Positions 8,677 to 17,441 of a stretch of DNA of 64,000 nt are shown here, one piece after another; position 1 is the first letter of the stretch, and the number at the start of each line of letters is the position of its first letter. A model generated the notes under the pieces. The model was not told the origin of the DNA and did no database searches. It saw only the letters and a list, made by a program, of their open reading frames with translations. Source of the DNA: Enterobacter sp. SA187 (lineage in GTDB: Bacteria > Pseudomonadota > Gammaproteobacteria > Enterobacterales > Enterobacteriaceae); contig NZ_CP019113.1 of assembly GCF_001888805.2 (NCBI RefSeq), forward strand, positions 4,030,001-4,094,000, in the 5' to 3' direction. A program made the position numbers and the translations under genes.

Positions 8677-9684
8677 TTATTTGCCACCGCTCAGACGGCG
8701 CTGCAACTGGTCGCGCAGATTGGGCGGCGTGCCTTTGATGGTCAGCGTGTCGGTGGCCGGATCCCAGAAAATGCGTTCGCCGAGCAGCATGGCGTCGAAA
8801 TTAATGGTCAAACCGCCGCCGCTGCCCGCGTATTTGGTCAGCTGACGCAGCGTACTGCGATCCGCCGGGAAGCTCTCTTCCAGCTCGTAGCCTTTATCGG
8901 CGGTAAAATCCTGGAAGCTGACGTCGCTCACACCCGCCAGCTCTTTCGACAGGGATCCCAGCTCGATCTCTTCCCCGGCCTGCAACTGTTCGTTGCAGTA
9001 GCTGTATACCTGCTGACGCACACTCTGGCGTTCCGCTTTATCCAGATCCGCTTCAGCGGTAAAGTCGTCCACCGCCTGTAACAGCCCTCGGTTCTGCGCT
9101 TTGGCATTCAGACCTTCGCTGGCGCCGAGGAAATCCATAAAGAAATCGGCAACCTTGCGCCCTACCCGCCCTTTCAGGAACGTCAGGTAGCGGGTCGATT
9201 CCGGCCTGGTTTCCCATTCGGTTAAATCAATGCGCGCCACGATGTCGGCATGGTTGATGTCGAGATAGTGCGTGGAGCTGATATCCAGCTCCTCATTCAC
9301 CCGCATGCTGCTTAAATTATTCAGCACGGCAATGAGAAGATACTCTACCGCCAGATAGCGATAATGGCAGAACAGCACGATCCCGCCGTCAGCGAAGGGG
9401 TATTTTGACAGCTCATCCCGCAGACGGCCGGTTGCCGCACGGCTGAAAGCGAGAAAATCTTCGTCGCCCTTGCGTTGCAGGCGCAGCGTTTGCGCCAGTT
9501 CGCTCTCTTCATTAAACAGGCCATAGGCTTTATTTTTGGCGCTGTAGACCCGGTGCAGCTCGGCCACCATGTCGTTGACGGTAGCCGTCGGTTCCAGCAA
9601 TGAATCGCGTAACACCAGCTCAAGGGTTTGCTCATCGCGCTTGATAAGCTGGTGCAGGGCAATCTGGTTGATGTCCAGACTCAT
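8677..9684 (-). CDS. yejK: YejK (NdpA), nucleoid-associated protein
   Basis: A 335-residue soluble protein of the NdpA/YejK family, starting MSLDINQIALHQLIKR. The family is nucleoid-associated and was first seen as a DNA-bound spermidine-nucleoid protein; its exact function is not settled. Full length, with no membrane segment or signal. It is divergent from yejL and convergent with rplY. Confidence 0.93.
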   Translation of the reverse strand: MSLDINQIALHQLIKRDEQTLELVLRDSLLEPTATVNDMVAELHRVYSAKNKAYGLFNEESELAQTLRLQRKGDEDFLAFSRAATGRLRDELSKYPFADGGIVLFCHYRYLAVEYLLIAVLNNLSSMRVNEELDISSTHYLDINHADIVARIDLTEWETRPESTRYLTFLKGRVGRKVADFFMDFLGASEGLNAKAQNRGLLQAVDDFTAEADLDKAERQSVRQQVYSYCNEQLQAGEEIELGSLSKELAGVSDVSFQDFTADKGYELEESFPADRSTLRQLTKYAGSGGGLTINFDAMLLGERIFWDPATDTLTIKGTPPNLRDQLQRRLSGGK

Positions 9685-9819
9685 GATAAACTCTCCTTTT
9701 AGACCGGGCGGTATTCAACCACCGCCAGCACATCTGTGCAATAGCGGATAAAAATGCAGAAAAAAAGCTGTTGCTACGGTAATATGTTGCCCTTTCATGA
9801 ACAAACTGATTCCGAATTT

Positions 9820-10047
9820 ATGCCACAGATTTCCCGTTATAGTGATGAACACGTTGAACAACTGCTGAGTGAACTGGCAAACGTGCTGGAAAAACATAAG
9901 ACGCCAACCGATCTTTCCCTGATGGTGCTGGGAAACATGGTGACCAATCTTATCAACACCAGCGTCGCGCCTGCTCAGCGTCAGGCTATCGCCCGCTCTT
10001 TTGCAGAGGCGTTGCAGTCGTCCGTTAACGACGATAACGCGCACTAA
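9820..10047 (+). CDS. yejL: YejL, small conserved protein (DUF1414)
   Basis: 75 residues from ATG 9820 (MPQISRYSDEHVEQLL), the same length as E. coli YejL. An in-frame start at 9754 would add 22 residues with no family support. It is predicted to be helical and soluble, and its function is unknown. It ends 18 bp before yejM, so the two probably share a transcript. Confidence 0.9.
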   Translation: MPQISRYSDEHVEQLLSELANVLEKHKTPTDLSLMVLGNMVTNLINTSVAPAQRQAIARSFAEALQSSVNDDNAH

Positions 10048-10065
10048 GGAACACGACGACATTTT

Positions 10066-11826
10066 ATGGTGACTCATCGTCAGCGCTACCGTGAAAAAGT
10101 CTCCCAGATGGTCAGCTGGGGGCACTGGTTTGCCTTGTTCAACATTTTGTTGTCCATGGTTTTCGGCAGCCGCTATCTTTTTGTCGCCGACTGGCCGACC
10201 ACGCTTGCCGGGCGGTTTTACTCCTACCTGAGCGTCGTCGGGCATTTCAGCTTTCTGGTGTTCGCCACCTATCTGCTGATCCTCTTTCCCCTGACCTTTG
10301 TCATTATGTCGCAGCGGCTGATGCGGCTGTTGTCCGCTATTCTGGCCACCGCCGGCATGACGCTGCTGCTGATCGACAGCGAAGTCTTTACCCGCTTCCA
10401 CCTGCATTTGAATCCCATCGTCTGGGAGCTGGTGATCAACCCCGATCAAAACGAGATGGCCCGCGACTGGCAGCTGATGTTTATCAGCGTCCCGGTCATA
10501 TTGCTGATCGAAATGCTCTTTGCAACCTGGAGCTGGCAGAAACTGCGCAGCCTGACGCGTCGTCGCCATTACGCCAGACCCGTCGCCGCCTTCTTCTTTG
10601 TGGCCTTTATCGCCACGCACGTGATGTACATCTGGGCGGATGCGAACTTCTATCGCCCGATCACCATGCAGCGCGCTAACCTGCCCCTCTCCTATCCGAT
10701 GACGGCCCGCCGTTTTCTGGAAAAACACGGGCTGCTGGATGCGCAGGAGTATCAGCGTCGTCTGGTGGAACAGGGTAATCCGGAAGCGGTGTCGGTGCAG
10801 TATCCGTTAAGCGATCTGCATTACCGCAGCATGGGCGCGGGGCAGAACGTCCTGTTGATCACCGTCGATGGCCTCAACTATTCGCGTTATGAGAAACAGA
10901 TGCCTGCGCTGGCAAGCTTCGCCCAGCAGAATGTGACCTTTACGCAGCATATGAGTACCGGCAACGGCACCGACAACGGTATCTTTGGCCTGTTCTATGG
11001 TATTTCGCCCGCCTATATGGACGGCGTGCTGTCGTCGCGTACGCCTGCGGCACTGATCACCGCGCTGAATCAGCAGGGTTATCAGCTTGGCCTGTTCTCC
11101 TCCGATGGCTTCAGCAGCGCCCTGTATCGCCAGGCCCTGTTGTCGGACTTCTCACTGCCGCCTGCGAAATCGCAGTCGGACAAACAGACCGCCGATCAGT
11201 GGATCGACTGGCTTGGCCGCTATGCCGCCGAAGACAACCGCTGGTTCTCCTGGGTGGCGCTCAACGGCACCACGCTGGATGAGACGCAGCAGCAGGGCTT
11301 TGCCCGCCGCTACGCCCGCGCCGCCGGTGATGTGGATGCGCAGATTGCGCGCGTGCTTAACGCCCTGCGCGATGCCGGTAAGCTGGACAATACGGTGGTG
11401 ATTATTACCGCCGGACACGGCCAGCCGGTGGATAAAGCCGAGCAGACCTTTGACTGGTCGCGCACGAATCTGCACGTGCCGCTGGTGATCCACTGGCCAG
11501 GTACGCCTGCGCAGCGCATCAACCTGCTGACCGATCATAAAGATGTCATGACCACGCTGATGCAGCGGCTGTTGCAGGTGACCACGCCAGCGAACGAATA
11601 CTCGCAGGGTCAGGATCTGTTTAACGCCAACCGTCGCCATAACTGGGTGACGGCAGCGGATGCCACCACGCTGGCGGTCACCACGTCCAGTATGACGCTG
11701 GTGCTGGATCATAACGGCACTTATGAAACCTATAACCTGCGCGGCGAGAAAATCCGCGATCAGAAACCGCAGCTCAGTTTGTTGCTGCAGGTGCTGACGG
11801 ATGAAAAAAGGTTCATCGCTAACTGA
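10066..11826 (+). CDS. yejM: YejM (PbgA/LapC), inner-membrane regulator of LPS synthesis
   Basis: A 586-residue protein with five N-terminal membrane helices (within about residues 20-190) followed by a periplasmic alkaline-phosphatase/sulfatase-fold domain (ITVDGLNYSRYEKQMP, then TAGHGQ). In E. coli it senses LPS in the inner membrane and controls LpxC breakdown through LapB and FtsH; it is essential there. It was earlier reported as a cardiolipin transporter. It follows yejL in the same direction. Length and core match the family throughout. Confidence 0.95.
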   Translation: MVTHRQRYREKVSQMVSWGHWFALFNILLSMVFGSRYLFVADWPTTLAGRFYSYLSVVGHFSFLVFATYLLILFPLTFVIMSQRLMRLLSAILATAGMTLLLIDSEVFTRFHLHLNPIVWELVINPDQNEMARDWQLMFISVPVILLIEMLFATWSWQKLRSLTRRRHYARPVAAFFFVAFIATHVMYIWADANFYRPITMQRANLPLSYPMTARRFLEKHGLLDAQEYQRRLVEQGNPEAVSVQYPLSDLHYRSMGAGQNVLLITVDGLNYSRYEKQMPALASFAQQNVTFTQHMSTGNGTDNGIFGLFYGISPAYMDGVLSSRTPAALITALNQQGYQLGLFSSDGFSSALYRQALLSDFSLPPAKSQSDKQTADQWIDWLGRYAAEDNRWFSWVALNGTTLDETQQQGFARRYARAAGDVDAQIARVLNALRDAGKLDNTVVIITAGHGQPVDKAEQTFDWSRTNLHVPLVIHWPGTPAQRINLLTDHKDVMTTLMQRLLQVTTPANEYSQGQDLFNANRRHNWVTAADATTLAVTTSSMTLVLDHNGTYETYNLRGEKIRDQKPQLSLLLQVLTDEKRFIAN

Positions 11827-11860
11827 TTGATTAATTATAAATCAGTCAGCGTTACCCGGC

Positions 11861-11888
11861 TTGCAATCAGCCGCAAAACGGGTACTAT
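11861..11888 (+). promoter_or_regulatory. proL promoter
   Basis: TTGCAA (11861-11866) and TACTAT (11883-11888) with a 16-bp spacer, putting the start of transcription a few bases before the tRNA at 11902. Confidence 0.75.
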
Positions 11889-11901
11889 TATCGCCACAGT
11901 T

Positions 11902-11978
11902 CGGCACGTAGCGCAGCCTGGTAGCGCACCGTCATGGGGTGTCGGGGGTCGGAGGTTCAAATCCTCTCGTGCCGACCA
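11902..11978 (+). tRNA. proL: tRNA-Pro (anticodon GGG)
   Basis: 77 nt with acceptor arms CGGCACG and CGTGCCG, an A discriminator, an encoded CCA end, and the T arm GAGGTTCAAATCCTC. The anticodon loop reads AT-GGG-GT, giving anticodon GGG at 11936-11938, which reads CCC and CCU. The sequence and the place after yejM match E. coli proL. It is a lone tRNA with its own promoter and terminator. Confidence 0.97.
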
Positions 11979-11987
11979 AAAATCCCG

Positions 11988-12017
11988 GAAAAACCAACCT
12001 TCGTGGTTGGTTTTTTT
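11988..12017 (+). terminator. proL terminator
   Basis: CCAACC (11994-11999) and GGTTGG (12005-12010), extended by AAA/TTT pairs, followed by a seven-T run. Confidence 0.9.
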
Positions 12018-12175
12018 ATATCAGCATTGTAGTTCATTCAGCCTCTTCCCTTATCTTTTCCCCTCATTAAAGTTTTCTATCCACAGCAGTGCTGAATGTA
12101 TATATACCCTTCGGCCTGCGATTGAGACCGCTCTTTCACTCACGACATGTTATTTGCACAATAATAACCTGATAG

Positions 12176-12223
12176 TTACAAAGACAATGTTGCGACAATG
12201 ATAATAAAACTGGCATCTGCCAG
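12176..12223 (+). promoter_or_regulatory. Possible promoter and hairpin upstream of the SulP gene
   Basis: TTACAA (12176-12181) and GATAAT (12200-12205) with an 18-bp spacer. A short inverted repeat CTGGCATCTGCCAG (12210-12223) sits where transcription would begin. This is a moderate match only. The rest of 12018-12312 holds no gene I can support. Confidence 0.4.
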
Positions 12224-12312
12224 GCTGCGCGGCTACTATTTTGCGCTTTGCTAAACCGCATGGATGCCTGTTTGCCCGCACTGTATGCGGCGCGCCTAAT
12301 TTGCGAAACCCT

Positions 12313-13560
12313 ATGCCTGATCCAATGTCATCTGTAACGGCCAGCCACGATGGTCGTGTAAGTACTGTTCTTCGCTCTCCTTCGCTGCTGATGCGCGAAA
12401 CCCTGGCCGGGGTGATCACGGCCCTTGCGCTGATCCCGGAAGTGATTTCGTTTTCAGTGATCGCCGGTGTGGATCCAAAAGTCAGCCTGATCGCCTCCGT
12501 GGTGCTGTGCCTGTCGATGTCGCTGCTCGGCGGACGTCCGGCAATGGTTACCGCGGCGGCAGGTTCCGTGGCGCTGGTGATCGGCCCGATGGTGCATCAG
12601 CATGGTGTGGAGTACATCCTGCCAGCGGTGCTGCTGGCCGGGCTTATCCAGATCCTCTTTGGCCTCGCGGGCATGGCGCGTCTGATGCGCTTTATTCCGC
12701 ACAGCGTGATGACCGGCTTTGTTAACGCCCTCGGCATCCTGATTTTCTTCGCCCAGGTGCCGCACTTCTGGAGCCGGGAACCGCTGATCCTCGGGCTGTT
12801 CGGCCTGACGCTGCTGATCGTGCTGTGGTTGCCGCGCTGGGTGAAAAGTATCCCCTCCCCGCTGGTGGCCATTGTGCTGCTGACGCTGTTTACCGTGACC
12901 AGCGGCCAGATCTTGCCGACCGTCGGCGATGAAGGCCCGATGCAGGGTGGTCTGCCGGGCTTCACGCAGTGGCTGGTGCCGTTCAATCTGCACACGCTGA
13001 GTATCATCTGGCCGTGCGCGCTGAGTATCGCCTTTGTCGGGCTGATGGAATCCCTGCTGACCGCCAAACTGGTGGACGATCTCACCGATACGCGCTCCAG
13101 CAAGCGTCGGGAAAGCGCCGGTCTGGGCATCGCCAATATCCTTGCCGGACTGTATGGCGGTATCGCGGGCTGCGCGATGATCGGTCAGACCATCGTGAAT
13201 GTGGAAATGGGCAAAGGCCGTAGCCGTATCTCCACGGTGGCGGCGGGTCTGGTGCTGCTGCTGTTAGTCACCGCCCTCAGCGAGGTGATGGCAAAAATCC
13301 CCATGGCGGTGCTGGCAGGCATTATGGTGATTGTGGCGGTGAAAACCTTCAGCTGGCACAGCATCCGTCCGGCAGAGCTGAAACAGGCACCGGTGGCGGA
13401 AACCCTGGTGATGCTGGTGACGGTGGCCGCCACCGTCAGCACCGGTAATCTGGCTATTGGCGTCGCCGCTGGCGTGGCGCTGATGTTTGTGCTGCCAGGC
13501 CGCCGCCAGCGCGCCGCAGACGCTAAAGCAAAAACAGCGTCGCCAGACCCAGAAAAATAA
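12313..13560 (+). CDS. SulP-family anion transporter without STAS domain
   Basis: About 415 residues of SulP (SLC26-like) membrane core: ALALIPEVISFSVIAGVDP, then MVTAAAGSVALVIGP, then IAFVGLMESLLTAKLVDD and a conserved late repeat (GIANILAGLYGGIAGC). Family members move sulfate, bicarbonate or dicarboxylates. The cytoplasmic STAS domain found in E. coli DauA (YchM) is missing: the protein stops after the last helices with a short charged tail. I chose ATG 12313 (MPDPMSS). A TTG at 12241 or ATG at 12325 are alternatives, and no clear ribosome site decides. Its last 38 bp overlap the convergent mgtE. Confidence 0.8.
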   Translation: MPDPMSSVTASHDGRVSTVLRSPSLLMRETLAGVITALALIPEVISFSVIAGVDPKVSLIASVVLCLSMSLLGGRPAMVTAAAGSVALVIGPMVHQHGVEYILPAVLLAGLIQILFGLAGMARLMRFIPHSVMTGFVNALGILIFFAQVPHFWSREPLILGLFGLTLLIVLWLPRWVKSIPSPLVAIVLLTLFTVTSGQILPTVGDEGPMQGGLPGFTQWLVPFNLHTLSIIWPCALSIAFVGLMESLLTAKLVDDLTDTRSSKRRESAGLGIANILAGLYGGIAGCAMIGQTIVNVEMGKGRSRISTVAAGLVLLLLVTALSEVMAKIPMAVLAGIMVIVAVKTFSWHSIRPAELKQAPVAETLVMLVTVAATVSTGNLAIGVAAGVALMFVLPGRRQRAADAKAKTASPDPEK

Positions 13561-14959
13561 AGAAGCCACCGGTATCCGTCAGGGCGGTGATCATCACGCT
13601 GGAGCCGACCGCCGGGTCGCGCCCCAGCCTGACCATAATCATCGGGATCAACACCCCCATCAGGGCGGCAACCAGCAGATTCAGCACCATGGCGAGGGTC
13701 ATCACCCCGCCAAGGGCCATATCACCGTACAACCACCAGGTGATGCCGCCCATGATGCCGCCCCACACCAGGCCGTTAATCAGCGCCACCCCCATCTCAC
13801 GAAAAATCAGAAAGCGGAAGTTGCCAGGGTGGATCTTTTGCAGCGCCAGCGCGCGCACGATCATGGTGATGGTCTGATTGCCGGTGTTACCGCCGATACC
13901 GGCGACGATGGGCATCAGCGAGGCCAGCGCCACCAGCTGTGAAATGGTGTGCTCAAAGCCGTCGATCACCCGGGAAGCGATAAACGCAGTGCAGAGATTT
14001 ATCGCCAGCCACGCCCAGCGGGTACGCACCGCTTTGCCCACAGGCGCGAAGACATCCTCTTCGGCGCTCAGACCGCCCATCAGACGCATATCGTTATCGG
14101 TTTCCTGATACACCACGTTCACGATCTCATCGATGGTCAGACGGCCCATCAGCGTGCCGGTGGTGTCCACCACCGCGGCGCTGAGCAGGTTGTCACGCTC
14201 AAAGGTACGGGCGGCATTTTCGGCGTCGTCTTCCGGCGAGAAGATCACCGGATCGCTTTCCATCACTTCACTGACCTTCACCGATCCGGTATTGAGCAGG
14301 ATGGTCTGCAACGGCAGCTCGCCCAGCAGCACGTTGTCCCGCCCGGTGACAAAGAGTTTGTCGGTGTTTTCCGGCATTTTGTCGAGACGGCGCAGAAAGC
14401 GCTGCACGGTGGCCAGCGTCACATCCGGGCGCACGGTGATAACGGCGAACTCCATGTTCGCGCCGACGCTGGTCTTCGGGTAGTGCATGACCTGATGCAC
14501 CCGCGCGCGCTCCCCCGCCGGTAGCGAGGCGACCAGCCGTCCGGTCAGGTTACGCGGCAGGCGCTGAACAAGATAAATCTGCTCGTCGATGTCGAGGGTT
14601 TTCAGGGCATCGAGCAACGCTTTGTCGCTCATGCCCTCAATAAGGTCGTCCCAGACGTTTTCCGAGGCTTCCAGCAGCACTTCGCCGCGTTTGGTGTGGT
14701 CGATCAGCTGCCAGACCGCGTGACGGGCATCGGCGGGCAGCGCCTCCAGCGCATCCGCCAGATCCGGCGGCGGCAAATGCGCCACCAGCGCGCCCACTTC
14801 CGCCATATCTTCCGCCAGCGTGCCGACGTCATACTGTTCTGCGAGCGTCAGCTTGTTGAGTAAGGTGGAGGTGATCGCTTTATCGGTGGTGAGCAGCCAG
14901 ATCAGGCGCGCTCGTTCTTCATCGCGCAACCGGGCGCTGTTGTTTGGTATGACTGACAT
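13523..14959 (-). CDS. mgtE: MgtE, magnesium transporter
   Basis: 478 residues from ATG 14959 (MSVIPNNSARLRDEE), preceded by AGGGA six bases upstream. The ATG at 14974 would add five residues. It shows the full MgtE plan: an N-terminal superhelical domain (about 30-130), two CBS domains (about 135-260), a plug helix, then five membrane helices with the pore motif MPIVAGIGGNTGNQ. The cytoplasmic domains sense Mg2+ and gate the channel. E. coli K-12 has no mgtE, so this is a gene gained or kept relative to K-12. Its 3' end overlaps the SulP gene by 38 bp. Confidence 0.95.
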   Translation of the reverse strand: MSVIPNNSARLRDEERARLIWLLTTDKAITSTLLNKLTLAEQYDVGTLAEDMAEVGALVAHLPPPDLADALEALPADARHAVWQLIDHTKRGEVLLEASENVWDDLIEGMSDKALLDALKTLDIDEQIYLVQRLPRNLTGRLVASLPAGERARVHQVMHYPKTSVGANMEFAVITVRPDVTLATVQRFLRRLDKMPENTDKLFVTGRDNVLLGELPLQTILLNTGSVKVSEVMESDPVIFSPEDDAENAARTFERDNLLSAAVVDTTGTLMGRLTIDEIVNVVYQETDNDMRLMGGLSAEEDVFAPVGKAVRTRWAWLAINLCTAFIASRVIDGFEHTISQLVALASLMPIVAGIGGNTGNQTITMIVRALALQKIHPGNFRFLIFREMGVALINGLVWGGIMGGITWWLYGDMALGGVMTLAMVLNLLVAALMGVLIPMIMVRLGRDPAVGSSVMITALTDTGGFFIFLGLATLFLL

Positions 14960-15033
14960 AGGACATCCCTGCATTCGTGATCATGATGACAGGGTAAAGC
15001 ATAGCGGCAGGTAAGATAAATAAATGGAATGAA

Positions 15034-15066
15034 TAAAAAAACCCGGCGCAACGAGCCGGGCTTTTT
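15034..15066 (-). terminator. yojI terminator
   Basis: CCCGGC (15042-15047) and GCCGGG (15055-15060) with a seven-base loop. On the minus strand the hairpin is followed by a T run, a few bases past the yojI stop. Confidence 0.88.
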
Positions 15067-15069
15067 CGA

Positions 15070-16713
15070 TCAGGCGGTACGGGACACCGCATCGCGTGAC
15101 GCGGCATCGCGCTCTGCGCCGGTCAGCTCTGACAATTTGCCGTCCCGCATCTCCAGCAGACGATCGGCGTGAATAAAGTAGTGATCGTCATGGCTGATGG
15201 CGAAAATGGTTTTACCCATTTCTTTCATCAATGGCAGCAGCACCTGATAGAACTCGCGACGGAAATGCGGATCCTGATCGGCGGCCCACTCATCCAGCAG
15301 GATGATGTCACGATCTTCCGCCAGCGCCAGCAGCAGGGCCACGCGCTTCTTCTGCCCTTTCGAAAGCTTGAGATTGAGGATTTTGCCGTCCTTCAGCTCC
15401 AGCTTGTGGGACATTTTCAGCTGATTAAGCCATTTGTCCACCAGCGCCGGATCGGCAGATTTGCCCTGCGGGCCAAGCAATTGATCAAACAACCAGACAT
15501 CGGTAAACACTGCCGAGAACAGCTGACGATAGTCTTCCGGTTTGTTTGCCGCCAGCGGCTTGCCGTCGATAAGGATTTCACCGGACACCGGCTGATACAG
15601 TCCGGTAAGCAGCATCGCCAGCGTCGATTTGCCGCTGCCGTTGCCGCCGATCAGAAATACCAGCTCGCCCCGGTGCAGCGTCAGATTCAGCGGGCCGACG
15701 GCAAAGGCGTTGTCCTGATAGGTAAAGGTGACATCGCGCATTTCAAGCGTCTGCCAGCCCTGTAGCGACACCGGACGCGGGAATTCTTCTTTATAAGGCG
15801 CGAGATCAAACTGGTTCAGCTTGTTGAACGCCACCTGCGCGCTGAGCAGCGTCGGCAGCGCGCCGACCGCCGACAGCAACGGCGTGCGCAGGAACAGCAC
15901 GGTAAGGGAGAAGATCGCCGCGACATTGGTATCCGCCCAGCCGAGGCTGTTGGCCATCCAGAACACCAGGCCAATCGCCCCCAGCATCATAATGTTTGAC
16001 CAGTTCACCGCGCTCAGGTGGAAAGTGTCGGCGCGAATAATATGGTGGCGGTATTCCCGCGCATCCGGCAGATAGAGCTGGTTATAGATGTATTCGGCGC
16101 GTTCGCGGTTGAGGGTCAGTTCTTTACGCCCTTCCAGCACCGTCTGGTAATCGTTATGCAGTTTGTCTTCGGTTTCACGCAGCGTGGCGATATGTTTGTA
16201 CACCCGCGCCACCAGCACAAATCCCACCCAAATGGTGATCGCCATCCATACCGCGGTGACCATCAGCATTTTACCGGACAGCCAGCCCATGTAAGCCGTG
16301 CAGCCGACGGTCAGAATAATGCCCTGCACCAGTTCCGGCAGACGGACAAAGGCGATGGTGATATTACGCACGTCGCTGGTCAGCCCCGCCAGCAGAGAGG
16401 CGCTGCCGAGCTGCTCAATACGCTCGACGTGAGTATCCAGAATACGCTTGATAAATTCACTGCGCAGACGGTAAACGAAATGGTGACCGAGGGTGGTCAG
16501 CGCCAGCTGGGAGCCGAGGGTGACCGCCATCAACAGGATCAGCAGCCCGAGAAATTCCGGTAGCACGGAGAGCGAAATATCAACGTTTTCAATCAGCCGC
16601 TGGTTGATAAAGGCAATCAGCCCGATACCCAGCGCGGCGCTGGCAAGGCTTAACGCCAGCACGGCAATAAAAGGCCAGCGATATTGTCGCCAGACGAGAA
16701 GAAGAAGTGGCAT
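15070..16713 (-). CDS. yojI: YojI, ABC exporter (microcin J25 efflux)
   Basis: 547 residues from ATG 16713 (MPLLLLVWRQYRW), matching E. coli YojI in length; a GTG five codons upstream is the alternative start. A six-helix exporter domain (about 1-290) is fused to an ATPase domain with Walker A GGNGSGKST, signature LSKGQKKR and Walker B DIILLDEWAADQD. The LSKGQ signature is the variant seen in SyrD/YojI half-transporters. In E. coli it exports the peptide microcin J25 with TolC. Transcribed with its own terminator. Confidence 0.93.
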   Translation of the reverse strand: MPLLLLVWRQYRWPFIAVLALSLASAALGIGLIAFINQRLIENVDISLSVLPEFLGLLILLMAVTLGSQLALTTLGHHFVYRLRSEFIKRILDTHVERIEQLGSASLLAGLTSDVRNITIAFVRLPELVQGIILTVGCTAYMGWLSGKMLMVTAVWMAITIWVGFVLVARVYKHIATLRETEDKLHNDYQTVLEGRKELTLNRERAEYIYNQLYLPDAREYRHHIIRADTFHLSAVNWSNIMMLGAIGLVFWMANSLGWADTNVAAIFSLTVLFLRTPLLSAVGALPTLLSAQVAFNKLNQFDLAPYKEEFPRPVSLQGWQTLEMRDVTFTYQDNAFAVGPLNLTLHRGELVFLIGGNGSGKSTLAMLLTGLYQPVSGEILIDGKPLAANKPEDYRQLFSAVFTDVWLFDQLLGPQGKSADPALVDKWLNQLKMSHKLELKDGKILNLKLSKGQKKRVALLLALAEDRDIILLDEWAADQDPHFRREFYQVLLPLMKEMGKTIFAISHDDHYFIHADRLLEMRDGKLSELTGAERDAASRDAVSRTA

Positions 16714-16787
16714 AAAAGCGATCCGCACAGAGTAAAAACAGCGTGCAGTGTAAACGGCTCTTGTACTGGATCAAGAATAATTGCTAT

Positions 16788-17441
16788 TTATGTTCGCAAT
16801 AACCCCGCCTGGCGGAACGTCAGGTTGTAGCGGTACTCGCCGGTGTCCGGATGCTGCCCGGCTTTGAGCGGCAGAATGCCATGATAAAAGAGACGCGATT
16901 CGCCGCCCCATACCACCACATCCCCCTGCTCCAGCATCACCCGGGCGACAGGATCGTTACGTTTCAGGCCGCCAAACTGAAAAACCGCGGGCAGCCCCAG
17001 CGAAACGGACACAATAGGCGCGCGCAGATCCGGCTCGTCTTTATCCTGATGCAACGAGAGTTTCGCGCCCGGCGCATAGCGGTTAATCAGACAGGCGTCA
17101 GGGGTAAAATCGGGATAGCCCGCCGCCTGCGCCGCGCGATCGCACAATGAACGGAACACCTCCGGCATCAATGGCCACGGGCGCTGCGTGAGGGGATCTT
17201 CCGTCGCATACAGATAACCCCGCGCATTGGTCGCCCAGCCGAGGTTACCGCAGTTGGTCATCGCCACCGACATGGTGTAGCCGCCGGGGGTGATCATATG
17301 GCGAAACGGCGACTGCGCCGCCACCTGCGCGATGCCGTCCAGCAACGCCTGCGCCTCGCTGACGGCAAAACGGCGCAGGATCACCGCGCCCGGTGCGAGT
17401 GGCTCCTGCCAGGGTTCTTCATCGGCAAACAAATCCAGCAT
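16788..17441 (-). CDS. alkB: AlkB, DNA/RNA oxidative demethylase
   Basis: A 217-residue Fe(II)/2-oxoglutarate dioxygenase that removes 1-methyladenine and 3-methylcytosine from DNA and RNA. The iron ligands are visible as His131 and Asp133 (SLHQDKDE) and His187 (LFYHGIL). The 2-oxoglutarate arginines are Arg204 and Arg210 (YRYNLTFRQ). The ATG overlaps the ada stop by one base (TAATG), so it is the second gene of the ada-alkB operon. Confidence 0.97.
   Translation of the reverse strand: MLDLFADEEPWQEPLAPGAVILRRFAVSEAQALLDGIAQVAAQSPFRHMITPGGYTMSVAMTNCGNLGWATNARGYLYATEDPLTQRPWPLMPEVFRSLCDRAAQAAGYPDFTPDACLINRYAPGAKLSLHQDKDEPDLRAPIVSVSLGLPAVFQFGGLKRNDPVARVMLEQGDVVVWGGESRLFYHGILPLKAGQHPDTGEYRYNLTFRQAGLLRT

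Noticed and set aside
11902..12312. Genomic-island attachment site at the proL tRNA 3' end
   Set aside because: The SulP and mgtE genes follow the tRNA, but I found no integrase gene and no second copy of the tRNA 3' end in the window.
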